Notes under the pieces: model-generated
Databases searched by the model: none
Told to the model about the DNA's origin: nothing
What the model saw: the letters and a program-made list of their open reading frames with translations, nothing else
Shown: positions 36,736 to 45,440 of the stretch, in pieces
Numbering within the stretch: the first letter of the stretch is position 1
How the letters are laid out: each line of letters opens with the position of its first letter
Assembly (NCBI RefSeq): GCF_014189505.1
Contig: NZ_CP050301.1
Location: 255,501-319,500, forward strand
Reading direction: 5' to 3'
DNA length: 64,000 bases
Source: Phyllobacterium sp. 628
GTDB lineage: Bacteria; Pseudomonadota; Alphaproteobacteria; Rhizobiales; Rhizobiaceae
Translations under genes and position numbers: made by a program

Positions 36736-37851
36736 CTATTGCTGGAAATAGGTATATTTGCCATCGGGCGCTTTTTTCCATTCATACATGACATAACCGG
36801 GAAAGGTCTGATCGCCTTTGGAATCAAATGCCAGATCGCCCAGCACAGTCTTGAAAGGACCGTCCGCTTTCAAGGCTTTGGCCACGGTTTCCGGATCGTT
36901 CGATTTGGCTGCGGTCGCCGCCGCTGCAATCGCTTGCGCCGCCCCGTAGGTGTAGAGCGTGAAAGCTTCCGGCTCGAAACCAGAAGCGCGAAACTTTTTA
37001 ACCAGCTCATTATTGGCCGGGTTGTTGCGTGGATCGGGTCCGAATGTGTTGAGCGTACCGGCAATGGCGTCACCGGCAATCGCCGCAAGTTCGTTCGAGA
37101 CAATGGCTGCGCCCGACATGAATTGCACTTTCAGTCCCTGATCGGCAAGCTGGCGAATGATCAGCCCGGCTTCCGTGTGCAGCCCGCCCCAATAGAGCAG
37201 GGTAATGCCGTTTTCCTTCGCCTTGGTAACCAGTGCCGAATAATCCTTGTCGCCCGCATGCACGCCTTCGAACATCACTTCCGTGATCCCCTGCGCGTTG
37301 AGAGCTTTCTTCGTCTCGTTCGCCAGCCCTTCGCCATAAGGTGTCTTGTCGTGCACGATGGCAACCTTGGCACCCTTGAAGTGCTGGGCAATATAGGCGC
37401 CTGCAACTTTTCCCTGCTGGTCATCACGCCCGCAGACGCGAAATGTGTTCCACAGGCCGCGCTCGGTGAATTGCGGATTGGTCGAGGCTGGCGTCAACTG
37501 CACGATACCGTTTTCGGCATAGACGTCCGAGGCCGGAATGGAGACGCCGGAATTATAATGACCAATAACGAATTTAACACCGTCCGCTGCAAATTTGTTC
37601 GCGACCGAAACACCCTGCTTGGGATCAGACGCATCGTCGCCAAATGTCAGCTTTACCTTTTCGCCATTGATGCCGCCCGCCGCGTTGATCTCCTCAAACG
37701 CCATTTCGGCGCCCTTGCGCATCTGCGCGCCGAAGGCAGCATTCGGACCGGTCAACGGTGCGCCAACACCGATAAGAAGGTCTGCCTGGGCATAGCCGCC
37801 CATAGACAGTATGATTGCAAGCACAGCGCTTGGAACGAACAACAGTTTCAT
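36736..37851 (-). CDS. Branched-chain amino acid ABC transporter binding protein (paralog 2)
   Basis: A 371-residue periplasmic type I binding protein: signal peptide cleaved after YAQA, then [40 protein letters not shown] and [14 protein letters not shown]. It is closely similar along its whole length to the adjacent LivJ (38005-39120), including the C-terminal [20 protein letters not shown]. The start MKLLFVPS gives a proper signal peptide. It is a tandem duplicate and probably widens the amino acid range of the same LivHMGF permease. Confidence 0.92.
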   Translation of the reverse strand: MKLLFVPSAVLAIILSMGGYAQADLLIGVGAPLTGPNAAFGAQMRKGAEMAFEEINAAGGINGEKVKLTFGDDASDPKQGVSVANKFAADGVKFVIGHYNSGVSIPASDVYAENGIVQLTPASTNPQFTERGLWNTFRVCGRDDQQGKVAGAYIAQHFKGAKVAIVHDKTPYGEGLANETKKALNAQGITEVMFEGVHAGDKDYSALVTKAKENGITLLYWGGLHTEAGLIIRQLADQGLKVQFMSGAAIVSNELAAIAGDAIAGTLNTFGPDPRNNPANNELVKKFRASGFEPEAFTLYTYGAAQAIAAAATAAKSNDPETVAKALKADGPFKTVLGDLAFDSKGDQTFPGYVMYEWKKAPDGKYTYFQQ

Positions 37852-37949
37852 GAAATGATCCCCTGCATCGGAAAGTCGGCTGGAAAAGGTTCGCGATCTT
37901 TGCCGCGTTGCAAGCACCATACTGAACACAGCACATCCAAATGTCCAAC

Positions 37950-37983
37950 AGCAAAATGCCCGGCACAAGGCCGGGCATTTCAT
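37950..37983 (-). terminator. Terminator of livJ
   Basis: Stem AAATGCCCGG/CCGGGCATTT with a 7-nt loop, downstream of the first livJ. A degenerate version with the same flanking sequence (CCAACAGCAAAATGCCCGG) lies at about 36662-36697 after the second binding-protein gene, so the duplicated unit included the terminator. Confidence 0.85.
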
Positions 37984-38004
37984 CACTGGATTCAAGCAGA
38001 AATC

Positions 38005-39120
38005 TTACTGCTGGAAGAATGTGTACTTGCCGTCGGCACCCTTCTTCCATTCGTACATGACGTAGCCTGGAAGCTTGGGATCGCCCTTTTCGTCATAGGA
38101 AATGTCGCCAAGAACAGTCTTGAACGGACCCTTTGACTTCAAGGTCTTTGCAACGGTTTCCGGATCGTTCGACTTGGCAACAGTTGCTGCTGCGGCGATG
38201 ACCTGGGTGGCTGCATAGGAGTACAGCGTGTAGGCTTCAGGCTCGAAACCAGCCTTGCGGAACTTCTCAACCAGTTCCTTGTTGGCTGGGTTGTTGCGTG
38301 GATCTGGACCAAATGTGTTCAGAGTGCCTGCAACCGCATCACCGGCAATCGCTGCCAGTTCGTTGGTCACAATGCCGTCGCCGGAGATGAACTTGACCTT
38401 GAGACCCTGGTCAGCCAGCTGACGGATGATCAGGCCAGCTTCCGTGTGGAGACCGCCCCAATAGAGAACGCTGACACCAGCCTGCTTCGCCTTGGCGATC
38501 AGTGCGGAGAAGTCTTTGTCGCCAACATTCACGCCTTCATAAAGAACTGGCTTGAGGCCTTTTGCTTCGAGCGTCTTCTTGGTTTCGTCGGCAAGACCCT
38601 GACCATAAGGTGTCTTGTCGTGAATGACGGCGATCTTGGCATCCTTGAAATGCTCGGCAATGTAGCCGCCGGCAATAACGCCCTGCTGGTCATCGCGTCC
38701 GCATGTACGGAATGTGTTCCACAGACCGCGCTCGGTGAATACCGGGTTGGTTGCGGCTGGCGTTACTTCAACAATGCCGTTTTCTGCGTAAACTTCCGAT
38801 GCCGGAATGGAAACGCCGGAGTTGAAGTGACCGACAACAAACTTGACACCATCAGCAACGAACTTGTTGGCAACGGAAACACCCTGCTTCGCATCGGAAA
38901 CGTCGTCGCCGAGCGTGATCTTGATTTTTTCGCCATTGACGCCGCCGGCAGCATTGATTTCAGCGGCTGCCGCTTCGGCACCCTTCTGGAGCTGTGCGCC
39001 GAAAGCGGCATTTGGGCCGGTGAACGGACCACCAACACCGATCAGAAGATCAGCGTAGGCATGACCGCTCAAAGCGAGCATTGCTGCAAAAGCAACACCC
39101 GAGAACAGTGACTTCTTCAT
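38005..39120 (-). CDS. livJ: Branched-chain amino acid ABC transporter binding protein (paralog 1)
   Basis: A 371-residue LivJ-type periplasmic protein. Signal peptide ends HAYA, then [20 protein letters not shown]; ligand-contact region [19 protein letters not shown] near residue 95 and [18 protein letters not shown] near 155. Start [10 protein letters not shown] has upstream GGGAG and gives a typical signal peptide; the longer frame upstream does not. It sits next to the LivHMGF genes on the same strand and is presumably their main binding protein. Confidence 0.93.
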   Translation of the reverse strand: MKKSLFSGVAFAAMLALSGHAYADLLIGVGGPFTGPNAAFGAQLQKGAEAAAAEINAAGGVNGEKIKITLGDDVSDAKQGVSVANKFVADGVKFVVGHFNSGVSIPASEVYAENGIVEVTPAATNPVFTERGLWNTFRTCGRDDQQGVIAGGYIAEHFKDAKIAVIHDKTPYGQGLADETKKTLEAKGLKPVLYEGVNVGDKDFSALIAKAKQAGVSVLYWGGLHTEAGLIIRQLADQGLKVKFISGDGIVTNELAAIAGDAVAGTLNTFGPDPRNNPANKELVEKFRKAGFEPEAYTLYSYAATQVIAAAATVAKSNDPETVAKTLKSKGPFKTVLGDISYDEKGDPKLPGYVMYEWKKGADGKYTFFQQ

Positions 39121-39247
39121 TTGAAAACTCCCATTTCCTAGGTACTTTACTAACCCCTCGCGATGAAATTTTCTCATCACTTGAAGACCACATTTGCCGA
39201 TTTTCCGGCGGTTGTCACGCTGATTCATTTCGCGTCAGCGCGATTGA

Positions 39248-39601
39248 TTAGACCCCCGTTCTGTCCTTGAAGGAGAAGGGGGAAACTTTTTCATAGAGCC
39301 AATGATATTGCTGGATCATCTGGTTTGTTCGCGTGTAGCGATAACCCAGCGTACCGATGATGATCAGTACGATCGTATCGATGACATAGTAGTGCAGCGT
39401 GACCATCGTGCCCTCGAACAGAGCGAAATGGATGAAGCGCACCCCGACACCCAGAAGCAGCATGTAGAAAATCAAAGTCGTGTAGGACCGCCAGGTCTTG
39501 GCGCAGGCACGGCCTGCCATCCAGGCAGCCCAGCCGCCCATAAGGCAGGTGACCAGCACAAACAGCCAGAGAGAGGGTTCTTCGTACAAAATGCCTTGCA
39601 T
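39248..39601 (-). CDS. DUF6867 family membrane protein
   Basis: A 117-residue protein with three hydrophobic segments (about residues 11-32, 40-60 and 70-92) and a polar C-terminus (YHWLYEKVSPFSFKDRTG). It begins MQGILYEEPSLWLFVLV after GGGGAACATTGCC. It matches the small conserved protein commonly found after livF in Rhizobiales liv operons. An accessory role in branched-chain amino acid transport is inferred from this constant position only. Confidence 0.8.
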   Translation of the reverse strand: MQGILYEEPSLWLFVLVTCLMGGWAAWMAGRACAKTWRSYTTLIFYMLLLGVGVRFIHFALFEGTMVTLHYYVIDTIVLIIIGTLGYRYTRTNQMIQQYHWLYEKVSPFSFKDRTGV

Positions 39602-39662
39602 GGCAATGTTCCCCTTGCAGCACCGGACCTCCCAGCTCCGCTGGAAGCCGGTCCTATTCTTG

Positions 39663-40412
39663 TTAGTGACGGCCGCCTTCCAGATAAGCAGCACGCACTT
39701 CCGGATTGGCCAGAAGCTCCTTGCTTGATCCGCTCATCGTCACGATACCATTGACCATCACATAGCCGCGATCCGCCAGCTTCAACGCACCAAAGGCGTT
39801 CTGCTCGACCAGAAACACGGTCAGGCCTGTCGATTTGTTCAATTCCTTGATCGCCTCGAAAATGTGCTTGATGATCAGCGGCGCCAATCCCAGCGATGGC
39901 TCGTCCAGCAAGAGCAAGCGCGGACGCGCCATCAGCGCACGGCCAATAGCCAGCATCTGCTGCTCACCGCCAGACAGCGTACCGCCGCGCTGGTTGATAC
40001 GTTCCTTTAACCGTGGAAACAGATCGAAAACCTTGCGTGAATCCTCATCGTAGAATTCGAGATTGTCGAGACTTGCACCCATCTGCAGGTTTTCCTGCAC
40101 GGTCATACGCGGGAAAATCCGGCGGCCTTCCGGCGACTGGGCGATACGCAGGCGCGCAATCTCGTGCGTTGGCAATTGGGTGATGTCCTGTCCGGCAAAC
40201 ACGACACGTCCGGTCCGGGCGCGCGGCATGCCGAAGATCGTCATCATCAATGTTGATTTACCGGCACCATTTGCGCCGATCAACGTGACGATCTCACCTG
40301 CATCCGCGTGAACGCTGACACCGCTCAAGGCACGGATATTGCCATAATAGGTTTCAACATTCTCGATGCTGAGAAGAGGACTACTTTTCGCGAGAGGTTG
40401 TGTTTGCGACAT
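39663..40412 (-). CDS. livF: Branched-chain amino acid ABC transporter ATPase LivF
   Basis: A 249-residue ABC ATPase: Walker A GANGAGKST near residue 48, signature LSGGEQQMLAIGRALM near 150, Walker B LLLLDEPSLGL and the LivF phrase GLTVFLVEQNAF. Its start overlaps the livG stop by one base. It forms the heterodimeric motor with LivG. Confidence 0.95.
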   Translation of the reverse strand: MSQTQPLAKSSPLLSIENVETYYGNIRALSGVSVHADAGEIVTLIGANGAGKSTLMMTIFGMPRARTGRVVFAGQDITQLPTHEIARLRIAQSPEGRRIFPRMTVQENLQMGASLDNLEFYDEDSRKVFDLFPRLKERINQRGGTLSGGEQQMLAIGRALMARPRLLLLDEPSLGLAPLIIKHIFEAIKELNKSTGLTVFLVEQNAFGALKLADRGYVMVNGIVTMSGSSKELLANPEVRAAYLEGGRH

Positions 40413-41818
40413 TACTTAGCCCCTCCGGTCTTCTTGACAGCCGGTTTGCTCTGGCTTTCCTTTGCCAGTTTCTTGGCCTGACCAATCCAATCTTCCCGTG
40501 CGATACGCCCGTCGAAAGCCAGATAGACTTCGGCGGCAATCACATCCGCTTTCTTCCATGCAGCGATCTGGTCGAAGTGGAAAATGCCGTGCTCATTGAG
40601 CTTGCGCTCATTGACCGGCCCAATCCCCTTAATAATGATCAGACTGTCCGCCTTGCCGCCCCGTGGCGCAGCGAGCGCATTCGATGTTGCACCGGCCTTG
40701 ATCGCAGGATCAGCCGGTTTGGCAGGGCTTTTGGTTTTCGCAGCCGGTGCTTTAACCGGAGCAGCAACTTTGGCCACAGGTGCCGGTTTAACCGGAGCAG
40801 CGGCAGGAGCCGCCTTCGCGGCTGGTTTGGCAGCAGCAGGCTTGGCTTTGACAACAGGAGCAGCGACCAGCGAAGCAGCCGGCGGCTCGCCATGCGTGAC
40901 TTCGATTTCGTGGATCGCTTCGGACGACAGCAGATCAACCGCAGCTGTGATGTCATCATTGCCGGTGGCTGCCGCATGTTCGATCAGCTCGATCACCTCT
41001 TCGTCTTCAACACCCAGATAGGCTGCGATGACTTTCGGATCGTTCTTGACAGTATCGGGCGTGCCATCGGAAATCTTCGTGCCATATTCAAGCACAACAA
41101 CATGATCGGAGATTTCCATCACCACCGACATGTCATGCTCGATCAAAAGGATCGATGTTCCGATCTCGTCGCGAATGTTCAACAGAAGCTGATTGAGCTC
41201 AGCCGATTCACGCGCATTGAGCCCTGCCGCTGGTTCGTCCAGACACAAAAGCTCCGGATCCGTGCACATGGCCCGGGCAATCTCAAGACGGCGCTGTGCG
41301 CCATAGGGAAGATCACCCGCAGGATCGTCGGCACGGTCAATGAGGTTGATTTTTTCCAGCCAGAAACGTGCCTTTTCGATGGCATCCGCCGCCGCCTTCT
41401 TATAGGTCGGAAAGCCGAGCAGGCCGAGGATCGTATAGCCCGATGACAGCATCAGCGGGTTGTGCTGAGCGACCAGAAGGTTTTCCAGAACCGTCAGGCC
41501 CGAAAACAACCGGATGTTCTGAAACGTCCGGGCCACTTTCGCCTTCTTGGTGATGACGAAATCGGCCATCCGCTCCAGAAGATATTCCTCACCATTCTGG
41601 CGGGTCATGGTCAGCATGCCTTCAGTCGGCTTGTAGAAACCGGTGATGCAGTTGAACACCGTGGTCTTGCCTGCACCGTTCGGGCCGATCAAGGCGGTGA
41701 TTGCACCGCGCTTGGCTTCAAAGTTCAGATCGTTGATGGCGATAAGGCCACCAAACTTCATCGAGAGATGTTCAACGCGCAATACGGCGTTGGGATTTTT
41801 ACGCACTTCCGAAACCAT
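40412..41818 (-). CDS. livG: LivG ATPase fused to a C-terminal helix-hairpin-helix domain
   Basis: A 468-residue protein, where ordinary LivG has about 255-290. Residues 15-285 are a normal LivG: Walker A GPNGAGKTT near 43, DLPYGAQRRLEIARAM near 165, Walker B LCLDEPAAGLN, EHDMSVVMEISDHVVVL. A roughly 70-residue Ala/Pro/Lys linker follows (about 320-388), then a domain starting LIIIKGIGPVNERKLNEHGI that resembles the H3TH domain of COG3743 (also attached to NuoE and ribosomal proteins in Rhizobiales). Whether the tail binds nucleic acid or protein is unknown. It overlaps livF and livM by one base each. Confidence 0.92.
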   Translation of the reverse strand: MVSEVRKNPNAVLRVEHLSMKFGGLIAINDLNFEAKRGAITALIGPNGAGKTTVFNCITGFYKPTEGMLTMTRQNGEEYLLERMADFVITKKAKVARTFQNIRLFSGLTVLENLLVAQHNPLMLSSGYTILGLLGFPTYKKAAADAIEKARFWLEKINLIDRADDPAGDLPYGAQRRLEIARAMCTDPELLCLDEPAAGLNARESAELNQLLLNIRDEIGTSILLIEHDMSVVMEISDHVVVLEYGTKISDGTPDTVKNDPKVIAAYLGVEDEEVIELIEHAAATGNDDITAAVDLLSSEAIHEIEVTHGEPPAASLVAAPVVKAKPAAAKPAAKAAPAAAPVKPAPVAKVAAPVKAPAAKTKSPAKPADPAIKAGATSNALAAPRGGKADSLIIIKGIGPVNERKLNEHGIFHFDQIAAWKKADVIAAEVYLAFDGRIAREDWIGQAKKLAKESQSKPAVKKTGGAK

Positions 41819-43242
41819 CAGCCGTGCCCTTCTTTCGTAAACTCGCTGGAGATCATCTTGCGCTCGTGCAGGAAGGCGCTCGGTTCTCGATTACCGACAA
41901 AACCGCGAGGCTTCCACACCATGACAACAATCATGGCCAGACCAAACAACAGCATACGATACAGTTCCGGCGTAAAGTCATTGCCGAAGACCAGCTTGAG
42001 AAATTCCAGTTCGCGCAGCAATTCCGTGCCGCCGATCATGACCGCCGCAGCGATGGCGATACCGATCAACGAGCCCATGCCGCCGAGCACCACGATGGCA
42101 AGAATGATTGCCGATTCGAGGAACACAAACGATTCAGGGCTGACAAAGCCCTGACGGGCAGCGAAGAACGATCCGGCAAACCCGCCGAACATCGCACCCG
42201 TGGCAAACGCCGTCAGCTTCGTTGTCGTCGTGTTGATACCGAGCGAACGGCAGGCAATCTCGTCCTCACGCAAAGCTTCCCACGCACGGCCGATGGGCAT
42301 GCGGCGCAGGCGGATCGTGACCCATGCGGTGAGCAGGGCGAGGAACAGAATGAGATAATAAAGGAAGATCTTGTAATAGACGCCCGAATTGGGCAGGCCA
42401 AACATGGCAGCAAAGCCATTGGGGCCTGGTGTGAAGGGAATGCCGAACAATGTTGCCTTGGCAATACCGGAAACACCGAACGTGCCCTTGGTAACGACCG
42501 TCCAGTTTATCAGCACCAGCCGGATGATTTCACCGAAAGCCAGTGTGACGATGGCAAGATAATCGCCGCGAAGCCGCAACACGGGAAAGCCGAGAATAAT
42601 CCCCCAGAGCGCCGCAAAGATGCCGGCCATCGGCAGAAGCAGCCAGAAGGAAAGGCCGAAATGGGTGGACAGCAGCGCGTAGGAATATGCACCCACCGCG
42701 TAGAACGCGACATAACCCAAATCCAGCAGACCGGCGAGACCGACAACGATGTTCAGGCCCCACGCCAGCATGACGTAAATCAGAATCTGAATGCCGAAAT
42801 TATCGACATATTTCAGCGAACCCTGCACGCCGCTCTGGAATGACCATTGCCCGGTAAATGCATACTGAATCAATGCAAGGATAAGGATAACCAGAAAGGG
42901 ATAGACGAACAGGAGCGCCAGGCCAAAACGTGAAACTATCGCCTTGAAAGAACGGCGGTCCGCCTGGGTTGCGGCAGAGGGCTTGGCTTTGGCAACCTTG
43001 ACCTGAGTCCGCGAGGGAACCACGAAAGCCGCAAAGATGAAGCGCCCCAGGGCAGCCACGACAACGAAGATTGTCAGAAGGCCCCAACGCTGGACAAGCA
43101 CCAGTTCGTTGTTGATGTTCTGATCGGTACGGAAACCGACGATGAGAAAGAACAGACCAAGGGCAAGCACGCCGGCGAAGATCGCCTCTTTGAATGCCTT
43201 GGCGTAGACGGAATCCGGTCCTGAAGTTTGGATATCGGCCAT
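41818..43242 (-). CDS. livM: Branched-chain amino acid ABC transporter permease LivM
   Basis: A 474-residue inner-membrane permease. The C-terminal two thirds match LivM (AWGLNIVVGLAGLLDLGYVAFYAVGAYSYALL, GDYLAIVTLAFGEIIRLV, RAWEALREDEIACRSLGIN). An N-terminal extension of roughly 130 residues adds two or three hydrophobic segments, as in other Rhizobiales LivM proteins. Start at MADIQTSGPDS; livH ends 4 bp upstream. LivM and LivH form the channel. Confidence 0.93.
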   Translation of the reverse strand: MADIQTSGPDSVYAKAFKEAIFAGVLALGLFFLIVGFRTDQNINNELVLVQRWGLLTIFVVVAALGRFIFAAFVVPSRTQVKVAKAKPSAATQADRRSFKAIVSRFGLALLFVYPFLVILILALIQYAFTGQWSFQSGVQGSLKYVDNFGIQILIYVMLAWGLNIVVGLAGLLDLGYVAFYAVGAYSYALLSTHFGLSFWLLLPMAGIFAALWGIILGFPVLRLRGDYLAIVTLAFGEIIRLVLINWTVVTKGTFGVSGIAKATLFGIPFTPGPNGFAAMFGLPNSGVYYKIFLYYLILFLALLTAWVTIRLRRMPIGRAWEALREDEIACRSLGINTTTTKLTAFATGAMFGGFAGSFFAARQGFVSPESFVFLESAIILAIVVLGGMGSLIGIAIAAAVMIGGTELLRELEFLKLVFGNDFTPELYRMLLFGLAMIVVMVWKPRGFVGNREPSAFLHERKMISSEFTKEGHG

Positions 43243-43246
43243 AAGC

Positions 43247-44155
43247 TTAAACCTTTTCGACTTCGGGCCGACCAAGAATGCCGGAGGGCAGGAAGATCAG
43301 GACGATAGCGAGGATCGAGAACGCGGCCACATCCTTGTAGTCGATGGAGAAATAGGCAGACCACAATGCCTCGATGAGGCCGATCAGCAATCCGCCGACC
43401 ACCGCTCCGGGCAATGAGCCGATACCGCCAAGCACTGCAGCCGTGAAGGCCTTGACGCCGGGCGTAAATCCATCGGTGAAGGAAATGACGCCGTAGAACA
43501 TCAGGTAGAGCGTTCCGGCAACAGCGGCGAGCATGGCACCCATAACGAAGGTCATGGAGATCGTCTTGTCCACGTCGATACCGAGCAACGCCGCCATTTT
43601 GCGGTCCTGCTCACAGGATCGCTGCGCTCGCCCAAGCGAGGTGCGGTTGACCAGATACCAGAACGCTGCAAGCAGGATCACCGTGACGACAACAATCACC
43701 ATCTGCTTGTAAGCGACCGTGATGTTGGTTCCGTAAATTGTGATACCACCATTAACCAGCGGCGGGATTGGTTTGTTGCGCGGGCCCTGTGTGACCTGCA
43801 CAAAGTTGGACAGTGCGATCGACATGCCGATAGCCGTGATCAACGGCGCAAGACGGAACGATCCACGCAGCGGCCGGTACGCCAGACGTTCAATCGTCCA
43901 GCTCCACAGGCCAGTCAGCAACATGGCGACCAGCATCATAAGAAGCAGGGCCAGAACGACTGGCACACCACCGATAAAAGTTGTTAAAGCAAGAAAAACG
44001 ATCATCGCCATGAAAGCGCCGAGCATGAAAATATCGCCATGGGCGAAATTGATCATGCCGATGATCCCGTAGACCATCGTATAGCCAATTGCGATCAGGC
44101 CATAAATTGAGCCAAGCGTCAGACCGTTGATCGATTGCTGGATGAAGTACTCCAT
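43247..44155 (-). CDS. livH: Branched-chain amino acid ABC transporter permease LivH
   Basis: A 302-residue inner-membrane protein with about eight hydrophobic segments: QQSINGLTLGSIYGLIAIGYTMVYGIIGMINFAHG at the start, RSCEQDRKMAALLGIDVDKTI as the cytoplasmic coupling loop near residue 195 and GGIGSLPGAVVGGLLIGLIE near 255. First gene of the livHMGF-DUF6867 run. Start MEYFIQQS is chosen over the eight-residue upstream extension, which is not conserved in the family. Confidence 0.94.
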   Translation of the reverse strand: MEYFIQQSINGLTLGSIYGLIAIGYTMVYGIIGMINFAHGDIFMLGAFMAMIVFLALTTFIGGVPVVLALLLMMLVAMLLTGLWSWTIERLAYRPLRGSFRLAPLITAIGMSIALSNFVQVTQGPRNKPIPPLVNGGITIYGTNITVAYKQMVIVVVTVILLAAFWYLVNRTSLGRAQRSCEQDRKMAALLGIDVDKTISMTFVMGAMLAAVAGTLYLMFYGVISFTDGFTPGVKAFTAAVLGGIGSLPGAVVGGLLIGLIEALWSAYFSIDYKDVAAFSILAIVLIFLPSGILGRPEVEKV

Positions 44156-44186
44156 CGCAACGATACCCCTCATTTTCATTGGGAAG

Positions 44187-44213
44187 TTTTTTATCCGGTT
44201 TTTTTATCCGGTT
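44187..44213. repeat. Short direct repeat in the livH leader
   Basis: TTTTTTATCCGGTT occurs twice with a 13-bp period, 30-60 bp upstream of livH. On the transcript strand it reads AACCGGATAAAAAA twice. It could be a regulator or RNA-protein binding site, but is short enough to be slippage. Confidence 0.45.
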
Positions 44214-44423
44214 CCCATTACCCCAATATGTTTACACGTAACGCCTGCGTTTAAGAAAGCAACAGCTTTTTTAGCGCAAACAGCGGCATAACATTTGCTG
44301 ACATACTCCTTGCGAAATTTTTCACCAAATTTTCGTCCATTCATGGCGAAAAAAGAGGCGAATGCATTCATTTTAACCGAATTGTCTAATCCTGCCTTAT
44401 TGTCAAGAACGGACTTCGCCGCT

Positions 44424-45425
44424 TCACTTGACCACAAAACCGTGAGCAAACGGATCGCGGTCATCGATGAAGATCGTGCTGTAACCGGTCATGCGCGCCC
44501 ACCCTGCAACCGACGGTATGATTGCCTCCCTCTCACCTACACTCGCGGTTGCTTCCACGCGGCCATGGAACAGCGAACCGATAATTGATTCGTGCACGAA
44601 ATCATCGCCGGGCTTCAACTTGCCCTTTGCTGCAAGCTGCGCCATGCGCGCTGATGTACCCGTCCCGCAGGGCGATCGGTCGATCGCCTTGTCGCCGTAA
44701 AACACCGCATTGCGCGCATGCGCTTCGGGAACAGTCGGCGCACCTGTCCATAGAATATGGCTGAGCGCATTGATGTCAGGCTTTTCCGGATGCTGGAATG
44801 AATAGCGCTCATTCAGCCGCTCGCGCAGCACCGGGCTCCAGCCAATCAGGTCAAGCGCGCGATAGTCGGCCATATCGCGGAAGTTCTTCTGCGGATCGAC
44901 AATCGCGTAGAAATTGCCGCCATAGGCAACGTCCACGGTCAGCGTGCCCAGATCGGGACATTCCACCTCCAGCCCTTCCGCATAGAGAAAGGCCGGAACA
45001 TTGGTGATGCGCACGCTGGTGACGTACTGACCCTCCTGCACGTACTCGGCGACCACCAGACCAGCTGGTGTATCCAGCCGCAGCACACCCGGCGTCTTCG
45101 GCGTGATCAGCCCGTGTTCGATGGCCATTGTCACAGTACCGATGGTACCGTGACCGCACATCGGCAGACAGCCTGACGTTTCGATAAACAGCACCGCGAC
45201 GTCGCAATCATCGCGGGTTGGCGGATAAAGGATCGAGCCCGACATCATATCGTGACCACGCGGTTCAAACATCAGGCCCGTGCGGATCCAGTCAAATTCG
45301 CGCAGGAAATGCGCCCGCTTTTCCATCATGGTCGAACCCGTCAGGTTGGGCCCGCCTCCGGCGACAAGACGCACGGGATTGCCACAGGTATGACCATCGA
45401 CACAGAAGAAGGAATGACGCGCCAT
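44424..45425 (-). CDS. 4-hydroxyproline 2-epimerase (proline racemase family)
   Basis: A 333-residue cofactor-independent epimerase interconverting trans-4-hydroxy-L-proline and cis-4-hydroxy-D-proline. Both catalytic cysteines are present: Cys90 in MCGHGT and the second near 253 in DRSPCGTGTSA. The genes beside it (D-amino-acid dehydrogenase, DapA-like deaminase, GntR regulator) fit hydroxyproline breakdown rather than free proline racemisation. The Brucella homolog PrpA was described as a proline racemase and virulence mitogen; substrate here is inferred from context. Confidence 0.92.
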   Translation of the reverse strand: MARHSFFCVDGHTCGNPVRLVAGGGPNLTGSTMMEKRAHFLREFDWIRTGLMFEPRGHDMMSGSILYPPTRDDCDVAVLFIETSGCLPMCGHGTIGTVTMAIEHGLITPKTPGVLRLDTPAGLVVAEYVQEGQYVTSVRITNVPAFLYAEGLEVECPDLGTLTVDVAYGGNFYAIVDPQKNFRDMADYRALDLIGWSPVLRERLNERYSFQHPEKPDINALSHILWTGAPTVPEAHARNAVFYGDKAIDRSPCGTGTSARMAQLAAKGKLKPGDDFVHESIIGSLFHGRVEATASVGEREAIIPSVAGWARMTGYSTIFIDDRDPFAHGFVVK

Positions 45426-45440
45426 GATATTGTTCAGGTC

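Noticed and set aside
36739..38136. Plus-strand open frame of 465 codons over both binding-protein genes
   Set aside because: Antisense shadow of the livJ paralogs; the sense frames have signal peptides and conserved motifs.
44204..44464. Minus-strand open frame of 86 codons between livH and the epimerase gene
   Set aside because: Overlaps the end of the epimerase gene, has no family features and poor codon character; probably chance in AT-rich DNA.
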